DNA from: Sphingomonadaceae bacterium
GTDB taxonomy: Bacteria > Pseudomonadota > Alphaproteobacteria > Sphingomonadales > Sphingomonadaceae
Assembly: GCA_009923795.1 (NCBI GenBank)
Contig: RFSU01000021.1
Location: 1 to 18,960, forward strand
Length of the DNA stretch: 18,960 bases
Direction of reading: 5' to 3'
Part shown: piece after piece, positions 1 through 7,051 of the stretch
How the letters are laid out: every line of letters begins with the position of its first letter
How positions within the stretch are numbered: position 1 is the first letter of the stretch
Position numbers and translations under genes: made by a program
Notes under the pieces: generated by a model
Databases searched by the model: none
What the model was told of the DNA's origin: nothing
What the model saw: the letters and a program-made list of their open reading frames with translations, nothing else

Positions 1-1
1 C

Positions 2-1054
2 GCGCGCCAGCCCGCATCCGCCCCAAATGTCGAAATTGCCCCGACCAGCGACGCCCTGAGCTTTGCACGGCTGGGCAAACAGACCATCGCCGTCAGCAGC
101 TATGCCAATGGCAGAATTACAGGTCTGCCCGTTGGCAATTCGGGCGAAGATGCCATTAGCCTCATCAACCGGCTTGGCTATGATGGGGTCCGCGCACTCA
201 TATCGGCGGGCGGCACCCCTGTCACAGCCGATGTTGCGGATTTGGCCGTGCCTGTCGATCTGCGCGATCAGCATATTGCCGCGGGAACCAATTACCGCGA
301 ACATGCCGAAGAAGCGACGGTGGAGGGCGGGCCGTTTATCTTTGCCAAATATGTTGCCCCCACCTCTTCGCGCGCAAAGGTATCAGCACGAGACGCCCTC
401 CTCGATTATGAGGTGGAACTGTGTCTTGTGCCTTTAACACCAGCGCGTACGGATCAGGCCGCAACAGGCGGACTGATGCTGTGCAACGACGTGACCGACC
501 GGGCCACATTGATGCGCAATATCGATCCGGAGCATCCTGAGTCCGGCAAGGGCTTTACCAGCGGCAAAAGCGCGCCAGGCTATCTGCCAGTGGGTGATGT
601 GTTCATCGTGCCGCGTGATCTGGATCGCTTTGTGTCGGGCGTAACGCTCCAACTCTCCGTCAATGGACAAGAACGTCAACGCACCGAGGCCAAGATGTGG
701 ATTTGGGATTTAACCCAAATTCTGGCTGAAGCGGGGGCGCTGCGGGGCCATGAATGGGCCTATTGGGGCGGCACCGCCCGATTGCCCTTTGACGCGGACG
801 GCAAGGTACCCGCCCGCACCCTGATTTTGGCCGGCACGCCGGGCGGCACGGTCTTCGCCGGCATTGATGTGCGGTCCATCGGGCGGGGGCTTGTGAAATG
901 GCTGGCAGGCGGCTGGGGCACGAACTTTACGACGCATGTCATTGAAAGCCAGATTGCCCTTGAAAAGCAGCAGAAGCGCTATCTCCAGCCCGGGGACCGG
1001 ATGACCATCCAAGTCGATCGACTGGGGTCGCTGGACAATCTCATCGTCAAATAG
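2..1054 (+). CDS. Fumarylacetoacetate hydrolase family protein (5' end outside window)
   Basis: The reading frame is open from the first bases of the window, so the gene starts upstream; 350 residues are visible. FAH-family enzymes are metal-dependent and hydrolyse, hydrate or decarboxylate beta-keto acids, usually in catabolism of aromatic or sugar acids. The family pattern is clear: GTNYREHAEE near visible residue 95, the acidic metal ligands in DYEVEL (about 135-140) and CNDVTDR (about 161-167), a GKGFTSGKS loop (about 183-191), TPGGTVF (from about 280) and the closing LQPGDRMTIQV. Between TPGGT and LQPGD there is an extra stretch of about 40 residues (GRGLVKWLAGGWGTNF and following) that is longer than in the small family members. 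The visible N-terminal part is a typical lead-in domain. It ends 3 bases before the stop of the opposing regulator gene. The exact substrate cannot be read from the sequence. Confidence 0.9.
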   Translation, partial: ARQPASAPNVEIAPTSDALSFARLGKQTIAVSSYANGRITGLPVGNSGEDAISLINRLGYDGVRALISAGGTPVTADVADLAVPVDLRDQHIAAGTNYREHAEEATVEGGPFIFAKYVAPTSSRAKVSARDALLDYEVELCLVPLTPARTDQAATGGLMLCNDVTDRATLMRNIDPEHPESGKGFTSGKSAPGYLPVGDVFIVPRDLDRFVSGVTLQLSVNGQERQRTEAKMWIWDLTQILAEAGALRGHEWAYWGGTARLPFDADGKVPARTLILAGTPGGTVFAGIDVRSIGRGLVKWLAGGWGTNFTTHVIESQIALEKQQKRYLQPGDRMTIQVDRLGSLDNLIVK

Positions 1055-1057
1055 CGA

Positions 1058-1678
1058 CTATCGTCCGCCCAGATGCTGCTGCCGCCACTGGCCCGGGGTC
1101 ATTCCCTGCCGCTGCTTGAAGAAGCGAATAAAGGCAGACGGATGGCCATAGCCCAGTCGCGTCGCCACAGCGTCAATGGTGAGCGCGGACTCTTTCAGGA
1201 GCGTCTCACACCAATCGGATCGGACATCGGCCAAAAGGGACTCAAACGTCGTGCCTTCCACGGCCAATTGGCGCTGCAACTGACGCGGGTTGCGAGCCAT
1301 TGCCTTGGCAACGTTCCGCAGCGACGCCCGACCCATTGGCAAAAGGGCATGGATCAACCGGACAACCATACCCGCAGCGTCGGGGCGTTCACCCGGCAAA
1401 CCATCCAGCAATAGACTTGCATGGCTGGCCATCGCCGCATCGGCACGCACATTGACCCGGTCGAGATCCGCCGCAGGGCATTCAAAGCCATCTAGGGGGC
1501 TATCAAACTGCACCGGGCATCTAAAGAAGCGTTGGTGCAGCGTTGGCCCATCAGGCCGCGCATGGGAGAAATAAACGACTGTCGGCGCCCAGTTTTCACC
1601 GAGTAAGAGCCGGAATAAATGGACATAGGCCGAAACCGCCAATTCGCGCGCCTGACACGAAAAGTGCCGCGCCTTCAA
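1058..1678 (-). CDS. AraC-family transcriptional regulator, N-terminally truncated (probable gene remnant)
   Basis: The C-terminal half is a good AraC/XylS DNA-binding domain: a first helix-turn-helix around residues 118-138 (SLRNVAKAMARNPRQLQRQL) and a second around 166-192 (LTIDAVATRLGYGHPSAF, then FKQRQGMTPGQWR). Before it lies only the tail of the arabinose-binding-like sensor domain (LLLGENWAPTVVYFSH, then FFRCPVQF). Full-length relatives have about 330-340 residues; this frame has 206 from a TTG codon with no convincing ribosome binding site, so about 120-130 N-terminal residues are missing. Read further upstream, the frame runs into the 3' half of the tRNA-Lys gene and hits a TAG there. 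I infer that the front of the gene was lost by a deletion or recombination ending at the tRNA. A functional short DNA-binding protein is possible but less likely. Confidence 0.7.
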   Translation of the reverse strand: MKARHFSCQARELAVSAYVHLFRLLLGENWAPTVVYFSHARPDGPTLHQRFFRCPVQFDSPLDGFECPAADLDRVNVRADAAMASHASLLLDGLPGERPDAAGMVVRLIHALLPMGRASLRNVAKAMARNPRQLQRQLAVEGTTFESLLADVRSDWCETLLKESALTIDAVATRLGYGHPSAFIRFFKQRQGMTPGQWRQQHLGGR

Positions 1679-1695
1679 AGCTGTGTTGAAAAGGT

Positions 1696-1772
<77 letters not shown>

Positions 1773-1788
1773 ACCTTGGGACGCTCCC

Positions 1789-2280
1789 CTATGCGGCGGG
1801 ACGCTTTCGGTCAAGGCGCGCCTTTAGATGATATATGGTTAATCCGCTTCGGGGGTCGCGCCAATGGGCCGCAATGCGCGCCAGCGGGTCGAGCACAAAG
1901 CGCCGTTCGGCAAAGTCTATATGGGGGATGCACAGGCCCGGTGCTTCAAAAGCCCCCTCTGACCAGAGCAGAATATCGAGATCCAGCACGCGTGCGCGCC
2001 ATCTTTGCCCGCCCGTGCGACGGCCAAAGGCGGCCTCGATCGATTTTAAATGCGCAAGCAGCTCAAGCGGCTCTAGCGCGGTGTCAATCAGCGCGGCGGC
2101 ATTGGCATAGGTGCGCAGGGACGGGCCAATGGGCGCAGATCGGATTATCGGGGAACGCGCGACCAACCGAGTCGGCCCAGTCGAGAGTTCGGCACAGGCG
2201 GCCTGCAGCACAGCCTCTGGCCGCCCAAAGCGCGCGTGCGGCTGATTTGATCCCAAAGCAATGGCATAGCTTGTGCGCAT
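1789..2280 (-). CDS. folK: 2-amino-4-hydroxy-6-hydroxymethyldihydropteridine pyrophosphokinase (HPPK)
   Basis: HPPK transfers pyrophosphate from ATP to 6-hydroxymethyl-7,8-dihydropterin, the step before dihydropteroate synthase in folate synthesis, in the cytoplasm. The 163-residue product has the usual length and all the signatures: IALGSNQ at 7-13, YANAAALI near 58-65, RRTGGQRWRARVLDLDILL at about 87-105 with the Mg-binding Asp pair D100/D102, and IPHIDFAERRFVLDPL at about 118-133. The ATG is the natural start because the family begins a few residues before ALGSN. It is divergent from the uracil-DNA glycosylase gene with only about 30 bases between starts, and the tRNA-Lys gene follows 17 bases after its stop. 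folE, the first gene of the same pathway, lies about 15 kb away in this window. Confidence 0.96.
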   Translation of the reverse strand: MRTSYAIALGSNQPHARFGRPEAVLQAACAELSTGPTRLVARSPIIRSAPIGPSLRTYANAAALIDTALEPLELLAHLKSIEAAFGRRTGGQRWRARVLDLDILLWSEGAFEAPGLCIPHIDFAERRFVLDPLARIAAHWRDPRSGLTIYHLKARLDRKRPAA

Positions 2281-2289
2281 GGCCCGGCC

Positions 2290-2299
2290 CGCTTAAGCG
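2290..2299. promoter_or_regulatory. 10-bp perfect palindrome between divergent starts
   Basis: CGCTTAAGCG sits in the roughly 30-base gap between the folK start (2280) and the uracil-DNA glycosylase start (2306 or 2312). Its 8-base half CTTAAGCG recurs at 2329-2336 inside the glycosylase gene. The position suits an operator, but no known regulator site is recognised, and a chance palindrome is possible. Confidence 0.25.
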
Positions 2300-2311
2300 A
2301 GCCGAGTGACC

Positions 2312-2998
2312 ATGAACAGCCCCCAAATCTTAAGCGCCCTTCCCGCAACAGAGCCAGCCCATGACTGCGCCCTATGCCCAAGGCTCGCCGCTTATCGCCA
2401 AACCTGCCACTCAGAATTCCCAAATTTCTGGAATGCGCCCGTCCCCGCCTTTGGCGATCCGGATGCTTGGCTGGCCATTGTGGGCCTTGCCCCCGGCAAA
2501 CATGGCGCAAACCGCACCGGTCGGCCCTTTACGGGCGATCCATCGGGCGAAATGCTCTTTGCCGGGCTCAGGGATTTTGACCTGATCACTTATGATCCGC
2601 CGGAATTTACCCGCCATTTGTTCGGCGGCTTTCGCGATGATGGGGCCAGCCTCAATGGGGTCATGATCCTCAACGCGGTCAAATGCGTGCCGCCCGAAAA
2701 TAAGCCGACACCCGAAGAAATGCGCACCTGCCGACCCTATTTGGAAAGCGCCTTGGCGGCCCTGCCAAAGCTGACCACGATCATCGCACTGGGCCAAGTC
2801 GCGCATCAATCGGTGGTCAAAGCCTGTGGGGAGAAACTGCCCAAGCGCCGCTTTGCCCATGGCGCGGTGCATCATCTGCTCGATGGCCGTCGCTTAATCG
2901 ATAGCTACCACACATCACGCTATAATCAGAATACCGGCCGGATGAACGCTGAGATGCTGAACGAGGTATTTGCGCTGGCGCTGGACGTTCCCGCTTAA
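2312..2998 (+). CDS. Uracil-DNA glycosylase, family 5-like, iron-sulfur type
   Basis: It removes uracil or other deaminated bases from DNA, starting base excision repair. Counting from the ATG at 2312 (228 residues), four cysteines are placed as the 4Fe-4S ligands of family 4/5 enzymes: C19 and C22 (CALC), C125 (AVKCVPP) and C140 (MRTCRPY). Motif A is GLAPGKHGANRTGRPFTGD, about 58-76. The HGANRTGR form is typical of family 5 (UdgB); family 4 has GEAPG with a different continuation. The C-terminal motif SYHTSRYNQNTG (about 198-209) is the family 5 form, with Thr replacing the usual Pro of HPS. An in-frame GTG six bases upstream (2306) could also serve; the ATG is preferred. The stop codon overlaps the aguB stop by four bases on the opposite strand. 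Confidence 0.92.
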   Translation: MNSPQILSALPATEPAHDCALCPRLAAYRQTCHSEFPNFWNAPVPAFGDPDAWLAIVGLAPGKHGANRTGRPFTGDPSGEMLFAGLRDFDLITYDPPEFTRHLFGGFRDDGASLNGVMILNAVKCVPPENKPTPEEMRTCRPYLESALAALPKLTTIIALGQVAHQSVVKACGEKLPKRRFAHGAVHHLLDGRRLIDSYHTSRYNQNTGRMNAEMLNEVFALALDVPA

Positions 2999-3843
2999 AT
3001 ATCCTCAACAATCCGCCCGTAAAGCTGCGGGCGGCGGTCGCGGAAGAAGCCGAAGGTGGCGCGGTGTTTGCGCACCCTCTCCAAATCAAAGACCGCATCA
3101 AGCACGCCTTCGGTGGTGTCGCCAAACTCGGCTGTGAAGTCGCCGCGCTCATCCGTGATGAAGCTGTGCCCGTAAAAGCGCATATCGCCCTCTGTACCGA
3201 CACGATTGGCGGCGACCACGGGCACGACATTGGATACGGCATGGCCGATCATCGCGCGCCGCCACAGGCGGGAGGTATCGAGGTCTTCGGCCTCTGGCTC
3301 ATCGCCAATCGCCGTTGGGAAGAAAAGAATGTCGGCACCCATCAGCATCAGCGCACGCGCGGTTTCAGGATACCATTGATCCCAACAAATGCCGATGCCA
3401 ACCACGCCATAGCGCGTCGGCCAAACGCGAAAGCCGGTATTGCCCGGGCGGAAATAGAATTTCTCATTATAGCCGGGGCCATCGGGAATATGGCTTTTGC
3501 GATACACGCCCATCACCTCACCCTGATCATCGATCATGGCGAGGCTGTTGTAAAAATGCTGGCCATCGCGTTCAAAAAAGCTGGTTGGGATATAGACGCC
3601 CAATTCCTTGGCGAGGCGTTGCATCGCCCGCACCGCCTTATGGCTATCAACGGGGGCCGCGCGGCTGAAAAAGCCCTCATTCTGCACCTTGCAGAAATAA
3701 TGGCCTTCAAACAATTCCGACGGCAGGATGACCTTCGCACCCCGCCCGGCCGCTTCGCGCACCAGCGCCTCGACGCGGTCTATATTGGTGTCGATATCGT
3801 CCGAAAAGGACTGTTGCAGGGCGGCGACGTGCATTTGGGTCAT
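2995..3843 (-). CDS. aguB: N-carbamoylputrescine amidase
   Basis: It hydrolyses N-carbamoylputrescine to putrescine, CO2 and ammonia, the last step of the agmatine deiminase route of polyamine synthesis. The 282-residue protein is a nitrilase-superfamily member with the Glu-Lys-Cys triad: E43 in LPSELFEGHYF, K116 in VYRKSHIPDGPGYNEKFYF and C153 in GIGICWDQWYPE. The extended matches around the Lys and Cys are those of AguB rather than of generic nitrilases. The ATG at 3843 has an AGGGG element about 8 bases upstream. The alpha/beta hydrolase gene lies 54 bases upstream on the same strand and may share its transcript. The partner enzyme AguA is encoded at 7455-8441. The stop codons of this gene and of the convergent glycosylase share a TTAA. 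Confidence 0.95.
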   Translation of the reverse strand: MTQMHVAALQQSFSDDIDTNIDRVEALVREAAGRGAKVILPSELFEGHYFCKVQNEGFFSRAAPVDSHKAVRAMQRLAKELGVYIPTSFFERDGQHFYNSLAMIDDQGEVMGVYRKSHIPDGPGYNEKFYFRPGNTGFRVWPTRYGVVGIGICWDQWYPETARALMLMGADILFFPTAIGDEPEAEDLDTSRLWRRAMIGHAVSNVVPVVAANRVGTEGDMRFYGHSFITDERGDFTAEFGDTTEGVLDAVFDLERVRKHRATFGFFRDRRPQLYGRIVEDI

Positions 3844-3897
3844 GATGCAGCCCCTATAGAGCGAAATCGGCCCAGATGAAAAGCTCTGGCCCCGGGG

Positions 3898-4782
3898 TCA
3901 GCGCACCTTGGCAAAAAAGGCATCCATATCCTCAACCACAGGCGCCTTGTCCCGAAAGGGTCGGGCCAGCGCCATCACAATGTCGCTATGGCCCAGCCCT
4001 TCATAGAGCATGGCCTGCGCCTTTGCCCGGGCGCGGGTTTGCGCGGCGGCCAGTGCCTTGCTGTTGCGGGGCTTCACGGTGGTATCCGCGCTGCCTGTGA
4101 GGAGGAGCATCGGCGCTGCATCCCCACGCGCATAGGTGATGGGCTGGCTGGGCTTTGGATCGGGCATTTGGCCAAAGGCAGCCTTTGCCGCATCCGACGT
4201 GAAGGGCAAGAAATCATAAGGCCCGGCAAGTCCCGCAAAGCTGCGAATGCTGTCGGCGGGCGCGCCAGAATGACGCAGCCAGTGGGCGTCCAGCGTCAGC
4301 AGGGCGGCAATATGCGCGCCGGCCGAATGCCCGGTCAGGTGAATGCGATTCGGGTTCCCGCCAAAGCGCGCGATTTCCCGCTGCACCCAAGTGACGGCCG
4401 CTGCTCCATCCTCAACAAAGCCGGGATAGCGCACCTCCGGCACCAGCCGATAATCCGGGATGACGACGATGTAGCCACGCTCTGCCAAGGCGCGACCCGC
4501 AAAGCCATAAAGTTCCCGGTCACCGCTGTTCCAGCTTCCGCCATAAAAGAAGACCACCACATCGCGCGGCTTATCTGACGGCGTGATAGGTGCCCAAATA
4601 TCCAGCTTTTGGCGCGGTTGTGGGCCAAAGCTGACCCCGCTTGCAACCTCGCGCACAGGCGCGTTGACCGACAGAACAGCGTCCACGCTGTTCAGCAGCC
4701 CGACCTGGCTCCATTTGCTTGCATATCCCAAGGCCCCAAAGGCCAGCCCCAGCGCGATCAGCGCGATCATGATCTTCCCCAT
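3898..4782 (-). CDS. Alpha/beta hydrolase (carboxylesterase, HSL/BD-FAE-like) with N-terminal membrane segment
   Basis: A 294-residue serine hydrolase whose substrate cannot be named. Residues about 3-20 are hydrophobic (MIALIALGLAFGALGY), so it is probably exported or membrane-anchored. The oxyanion-hole motif is FFYGGSWNSGD (about 78-88), a variant of HGGG. The triad can be placed as S153 in TGHSAGAHIAALL, D233 in LLTGSADTTV and H265 in YEGLGHSDIV. IPDYRLVPEVRYP at 108-120 is typical of the hormone-sensitive-lipase/kynurenine-formamidase-like group. The ATG at 4782 and a second in-frame ATG at 4770 (residue 5, preceded by GGGGAAG) are both possible starts. aguB follows 54 bases downstream on the same strand, without evident functional link. 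Confidence 0.87.
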   Translation of the reverse strand: MGKIMIALIALGLAFGALGYASKWSQVGLLNSVDAVLSVNAPVREVASGVSFGPQPRQKLDIWAPITPSDKPRDVVVFFYGGSWNSGDRELYGFAGRALAERGYIVVIPDYRLVPEVRYPGFVEDGAAAVTWVQREIARFGGNPNRIHLTGHSAGAHIAALLTLDAHWLRHSGAPADSIRSFAGLAGPYDFLPFTSDAAKAAFGQMPDPKPSQPITYARGDAAPMLLLTGSADTTVKPRNSKALAAAQTRARAKAQAMLYEGLGHSDIVMALARPFRDKAPVVEDMDAFFAKVR

Positions 4783-4858
4783 AGAGGCTTCATCGCACGC
4801 GCTTGACGTTTACGGCAAGTGCGTTGACGATGACGCAGAAAAAATTGGCGGTCCATGT

Positions 4859-4875
4859 GCATGCGCGGCATGCGC
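4859..4875 (+). repeat. Short tandem repeat GCATGCGC x2
   Basis: Two copies of GCATGCGC separated by a single G, each containing the palindrome GCATGC. It lies in the 230-base gap between the divergent alpha/beta hydrolase and carboxyltransferase genes. It could be a regulator site or chance; no family is recognised. Confidence 0.3.
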
Positions 4876-4925
4876 TTTGCCCTCCCCGCTGCGACTAGGC
4901 TGACCAAGGGTCATCCAAGTCTCGC

Positions 4926-4949
4926 TCCCCTCCCGCGTGCGGGAGGGGA
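4926..4949. repeat. REP-like GC-rich palindrome
   Basis: Two 11-base arms, TCCCCTCCCGC and GCGGGAGGGGA, flank a GT centre and match perfectly; the palindrome is followed by TGGGGGAGGGC. Palindromes of this CCCCTCCCGC-N-GCGGGAGGGG form followed by TGGGGGAGG are, to my knowledge, dispersed intergenic repeats in many sphingomonad genomes. There is no T-run after it, so a plain terminator is less likely. It lies about 60 bases upstream of the carboxyltransferase start, between two divergent genes. Confidence 0.6.
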
Positions 4950-5012
4950 TGGGGGAGGGCAAGTGACCGTCTAAATGATTGGGGTTCTGCCCATAAGGGG
5001 AAAGAGGGTGTT

Positions 5013-6560
5013 ATGAGCTGGGAAAAAGAAGTCGAAGAGCTCAAGCGGCGGCAGAAGCTCGCCGAAACAATGGGCGGGCCGGAAAAGCTCAAGCGTCAAA
5101 AGGATGGCGGCAAGCTGAATGTGCGGGAACGCATAGCCGCCCTGCTTGATAAGGGTTCCTTTCGCGAGGTCGGCAAGCTGGGTGGCGTCGGGCATTATGA
5201 TGCCAAGGGCAATCTGACCGGCTTTGTGCCCGCCAACATCCTGTTTGGCCGGGGCCGGATTGAGGGCCGGCCGATGGTGGTGCAGGCCGATGACTTTACC
5301 GTGCGCGGTGGGGCGGCCGACGCCTCGCTGCACGGCAAGCTCATCCAATCCGAAAAGCTGGCGAACGAATATCGGCTTCCGCTGGTGCGCCTGATTGAAG
5401 GCACGGGCGGCGGCGGCTCCGTCAAGACGCTCGAGACAATGGGCTTTACCTATGTGCCCGAAGTGCCGGGCTGGGAGTTGATGGTCGATAATCTGTCGAC
5501 CGTGCCCGTGGTGGCACTGGGCCTTGGCCCGGTGGCCGGACTGGGGGCCGGGCGGCAGGTGATGGCGCACTATTCAGTGCTGGTGAAAGGACTGGCGCAA
5601 ATGTTTGTCGCCGGCCCGCCCGTGGTCGCCGCCGTGGGGGAAAATCGCACCAAGGAAGATTTGGGTGGCTCCACCATCCATGCCAAAAATGGCGCGATTG
5701 ATGATGAAGCCGACAGCGAAGCCGATGCCTGTGCCAAGGCGCGGCGCTTCCTCTCTTACCTCCCCTCCTCCGTCCATGACCTGCCAACCCGCAAACAGCC
5801 CACGGATAAGCCGGATCGGCGTGACCCCAGCCTGATCGAAGCAGTGCCGCGCGACAGCCGCCACCTCTATAAAATCCGCCCCATTATTGAGGCGGTGGTG
5901 GATCAGGACAGCTTTTTTGAAATTGGCCGCCAACATGGGACGAGCGTGGTCACGGGCTTTGCCCGGCTGGATGGCTATCCGGTCGCGATCCTCGCCTCTG
6001 ACCCGATGGTGTTGGGCGGCCTCTGGACGGCGGCGAGCGCGCGCAAGCTGGAACGCTTTGTCGATCTGGCCGATACCTTCCATCTGCCGCTCATCCATCT
6101 GGTCGATGTCCCCGGCTTCTTGATCGGCCGCAAAGCAGAGGATGAGGCGACCATCCGCTTTGGCAGCCGCGCGATGATGGCCATGTATCAGGCCAAGGTG
6201 CCGACCTGCGCCGTCATCCTGCGCAAAGCCTATGGCATGGCGGGCAGTGCGCATGCCAACCTTTCGCGCCACAAATGGCGCTATGCCTGGCCCTCGGGCG
6301 ATTGGGGGAGCCTGCCCATCTCCGGCGGGCTAGAGGCGGCCTATAAATCGGATCTGGAAGCCAGCGACAATCCCAAGGCGCTGCTCAAGGACATTCAAAA
6401 GCGCCTCAACGATGTCCGCAGCCCCTTTCGCACGGCTGAGAAATTCGGGATCGAAGACATTATCGACCCGCGCGACACACGGCCTTTGCTGTGCGAGTTC
6501 GTAGAGCACGCCTATCGCGTGCTGGAACCGGGGCCGGTGGCCAAGGGCTGGCGGTGTTGA
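5013..6560 (+). CDS. Acyl-CoA carboxylase carboxyltransferase (beta) subunit family protein, divergent
   Basis: A 515-residue protein with both carboxyltransferase half-domains, as in propionyl-CoA or methylcrotonyl-CoA carboxylase beta subunits, which move CO2 from carboxybiotin to an acyl-CoA. Visible landmarks are KLNVRERIAALLDKGSF (34-50), VQADDFTVRGG (90-100), GLGPVAGLGAG (170-180), MFVAGPPVV (197-205) and, in the second half, LVDVPGFLIG (363-372), the AEDEATIRFGSRAMMA region (375-390) and VILRKAYGMAG (401-411). Where typical members have DSGGAR-like oxyanion-hole sequence, this one reads IEGTGGGGSVKT (128-139), so it belongs to a divergent branch. No biotin carboxylase or biotin-carrier gene is in the window. 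The ATG follows GAGGG at short spacing. The enzyme class is well supported; the acyl substrate is unknown. Confidence 0.88.
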   Translation: MSWEKEVEELKRRQKLAETMGGPEKLKRQKDGGKLNVRERIAALLDKGSFREVGKLGGVGHYDAKGNLTGFVPANILFGRGRIEGRPMVVQADDFTVRGGAADASLHGKLIQSEKLANEYRLPLVRLIEGTGGGGSVKTLETMGFTYVPEVPGWELMVDNLSTVPVVALGLGPVAGLGAGRQVMAHYSVLVKGLAQMFVAGPPVVAAVGENRTKEDLGGSTIHAKNGAIDDEADSEADACAKARRFLSYLPSSVHDLPTRKQPTDKPDRRDPSLIEAVPRDSRHLYKIRPIIEAVVDQDSFFEIGRQHGTSVVTGFARLDGYPVAILASDPMVLGGLWTAASARKLERFVDLADTFHLPLIHLVDVPGFLIGRKAEDEATIRFGSRAMMAMYQAKVPTCAVILRKAYGMAGSAHANLSRHKWRYAWPSGDWGSLPISGGLEAAYKSDLEASDNPKALLKDIQKRLNDVRSPFRTAEKFGIEDIIDPRDTRPLLCEFVEHAYRVLEPGPVAKGWRC

Positions 6561-6638
6561 TTATACAGGAAAACCAACGACTCATGCTGACAAGCGCCGC
6601 TGATTTCGCATTCACAAAGTCATTATGATGTGATTTAG

Positions 6639-6660
6639 TCCCTTTTCGGGAAAAGAGGGG
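6639..6660 (+). promoter_or_regulatory. Hairpin covering the Shine-Dalgarno site ahead of the DUF2752 unit
   Basis: CCCTTTTC can pair with GAAAAG(A)GGG, leaving one bulged A. The 3' arm contains the AGAGGGG ribosome binding site that precedes the ATG at 6666. Folding would hide this site, so the element could modulate translation. It is short and AT-rich in the middle, so its stability is uncertain. Confidence 0.3.
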
Positions 6661-6665
6661 ATGTC

Positions 6666-6695
6666 ATGAGCCAACAAGATCGTCTGTCAGGCTGA
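6666..6695 (+). CDS. Possible 9-codon leader peptide
   Basis: ATG at 6666 is preceded by a strong AGAGGGG at about 6 bases spacing and encodes MSQQDRLSG before TGA. The stop lies 5 bases before the GTG start of the DUF2752 gene, which lacks a good ribosome binding site of its own, so translation could be coupled. Alternatively the ATG is the ancestral start of the DUF2752 protein, now out of frame by a small indel: the downstream frame is open back to 6629 without an in-frame ATG. Evidence is limited to the start signals. Confidence 0.3.
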   Translation: MSQQDRLSG

Positions 6696-6700
6696 GCCGG

Positions 6701-7051
6701 GTGGAGAAAAGCACATTTCTCTCAGGCAAGGCTTATCGGCGAGTGGTCGATTTCTTTGGACTGGTCACGACACAAAGGGTGATCAGCTTGGGCCTTTTAC
6801 CCTTGGCACTGCTCTATCAATATCTGCCGCCCGCACTCAAAATAGTCTTTGATGTTCCGTGCCTTTTCAGTCTGGTGACCGGGCATAATTGCTATGCCTG
6901 CGGATTGAAGACGGCTTTGGGCCATGTCTTTTCGGGCCGTTTTGGCCCGGCAATGGACATAAATCCGCTGTCACCCATTGTGGCGTTGATACTGGTCTAC
7001 TTATTTTTAAGTGCATTTTTTGAAGGGGAGAAAGAAAGTGTCAGAATTTAA
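6701..7051 (+). CDS. DUF2752 domain membrane protein
   Basis: A 116-residue protein with two predicted membrane segments (about 27-45 and 90-108) and the DUF2752 signature between them: C54, then C64 and C67 in TGHNCYACGLKTALGHVFSG, then DINPL at 86-90. The family has no established biochemical function; the CxxC and the position near the membrane are constant features. The start is taken as GTG 6701 because the frame has no better candidate. The last 14 bases overlap the start of the TM2 gene, so the two are one transcription unit. G+C is visibly lower than in the flanking genes (28 of 60 bases in 6841-6900), which suggests a different origin. Confidence 0.8.
   Translation: MEKSTFLSGKAYRRVVDFFGLVTTQRVISLGLLPLALLYQYLPPALKIVFDVPCLFSLVTGHNCYACGLKTALGHVFSGRFGPAMDINPLSPIVALILVYLFLSAFFEGEKESVRI

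Noticed and set aside
3064..3879. Plus-strand frame (271 codons) opposite aguB
   Set aside because: The opposite strand encodes a complete amidase with all three catalytic residues; this product is His/Ala-rich shadow sequence.
4926..4960. GC-rich palindrome as a rho-independent terminator
   Set aside because: It lies between divergent genes, so it is downstream of neither, and it lacks a T-run on both strands.
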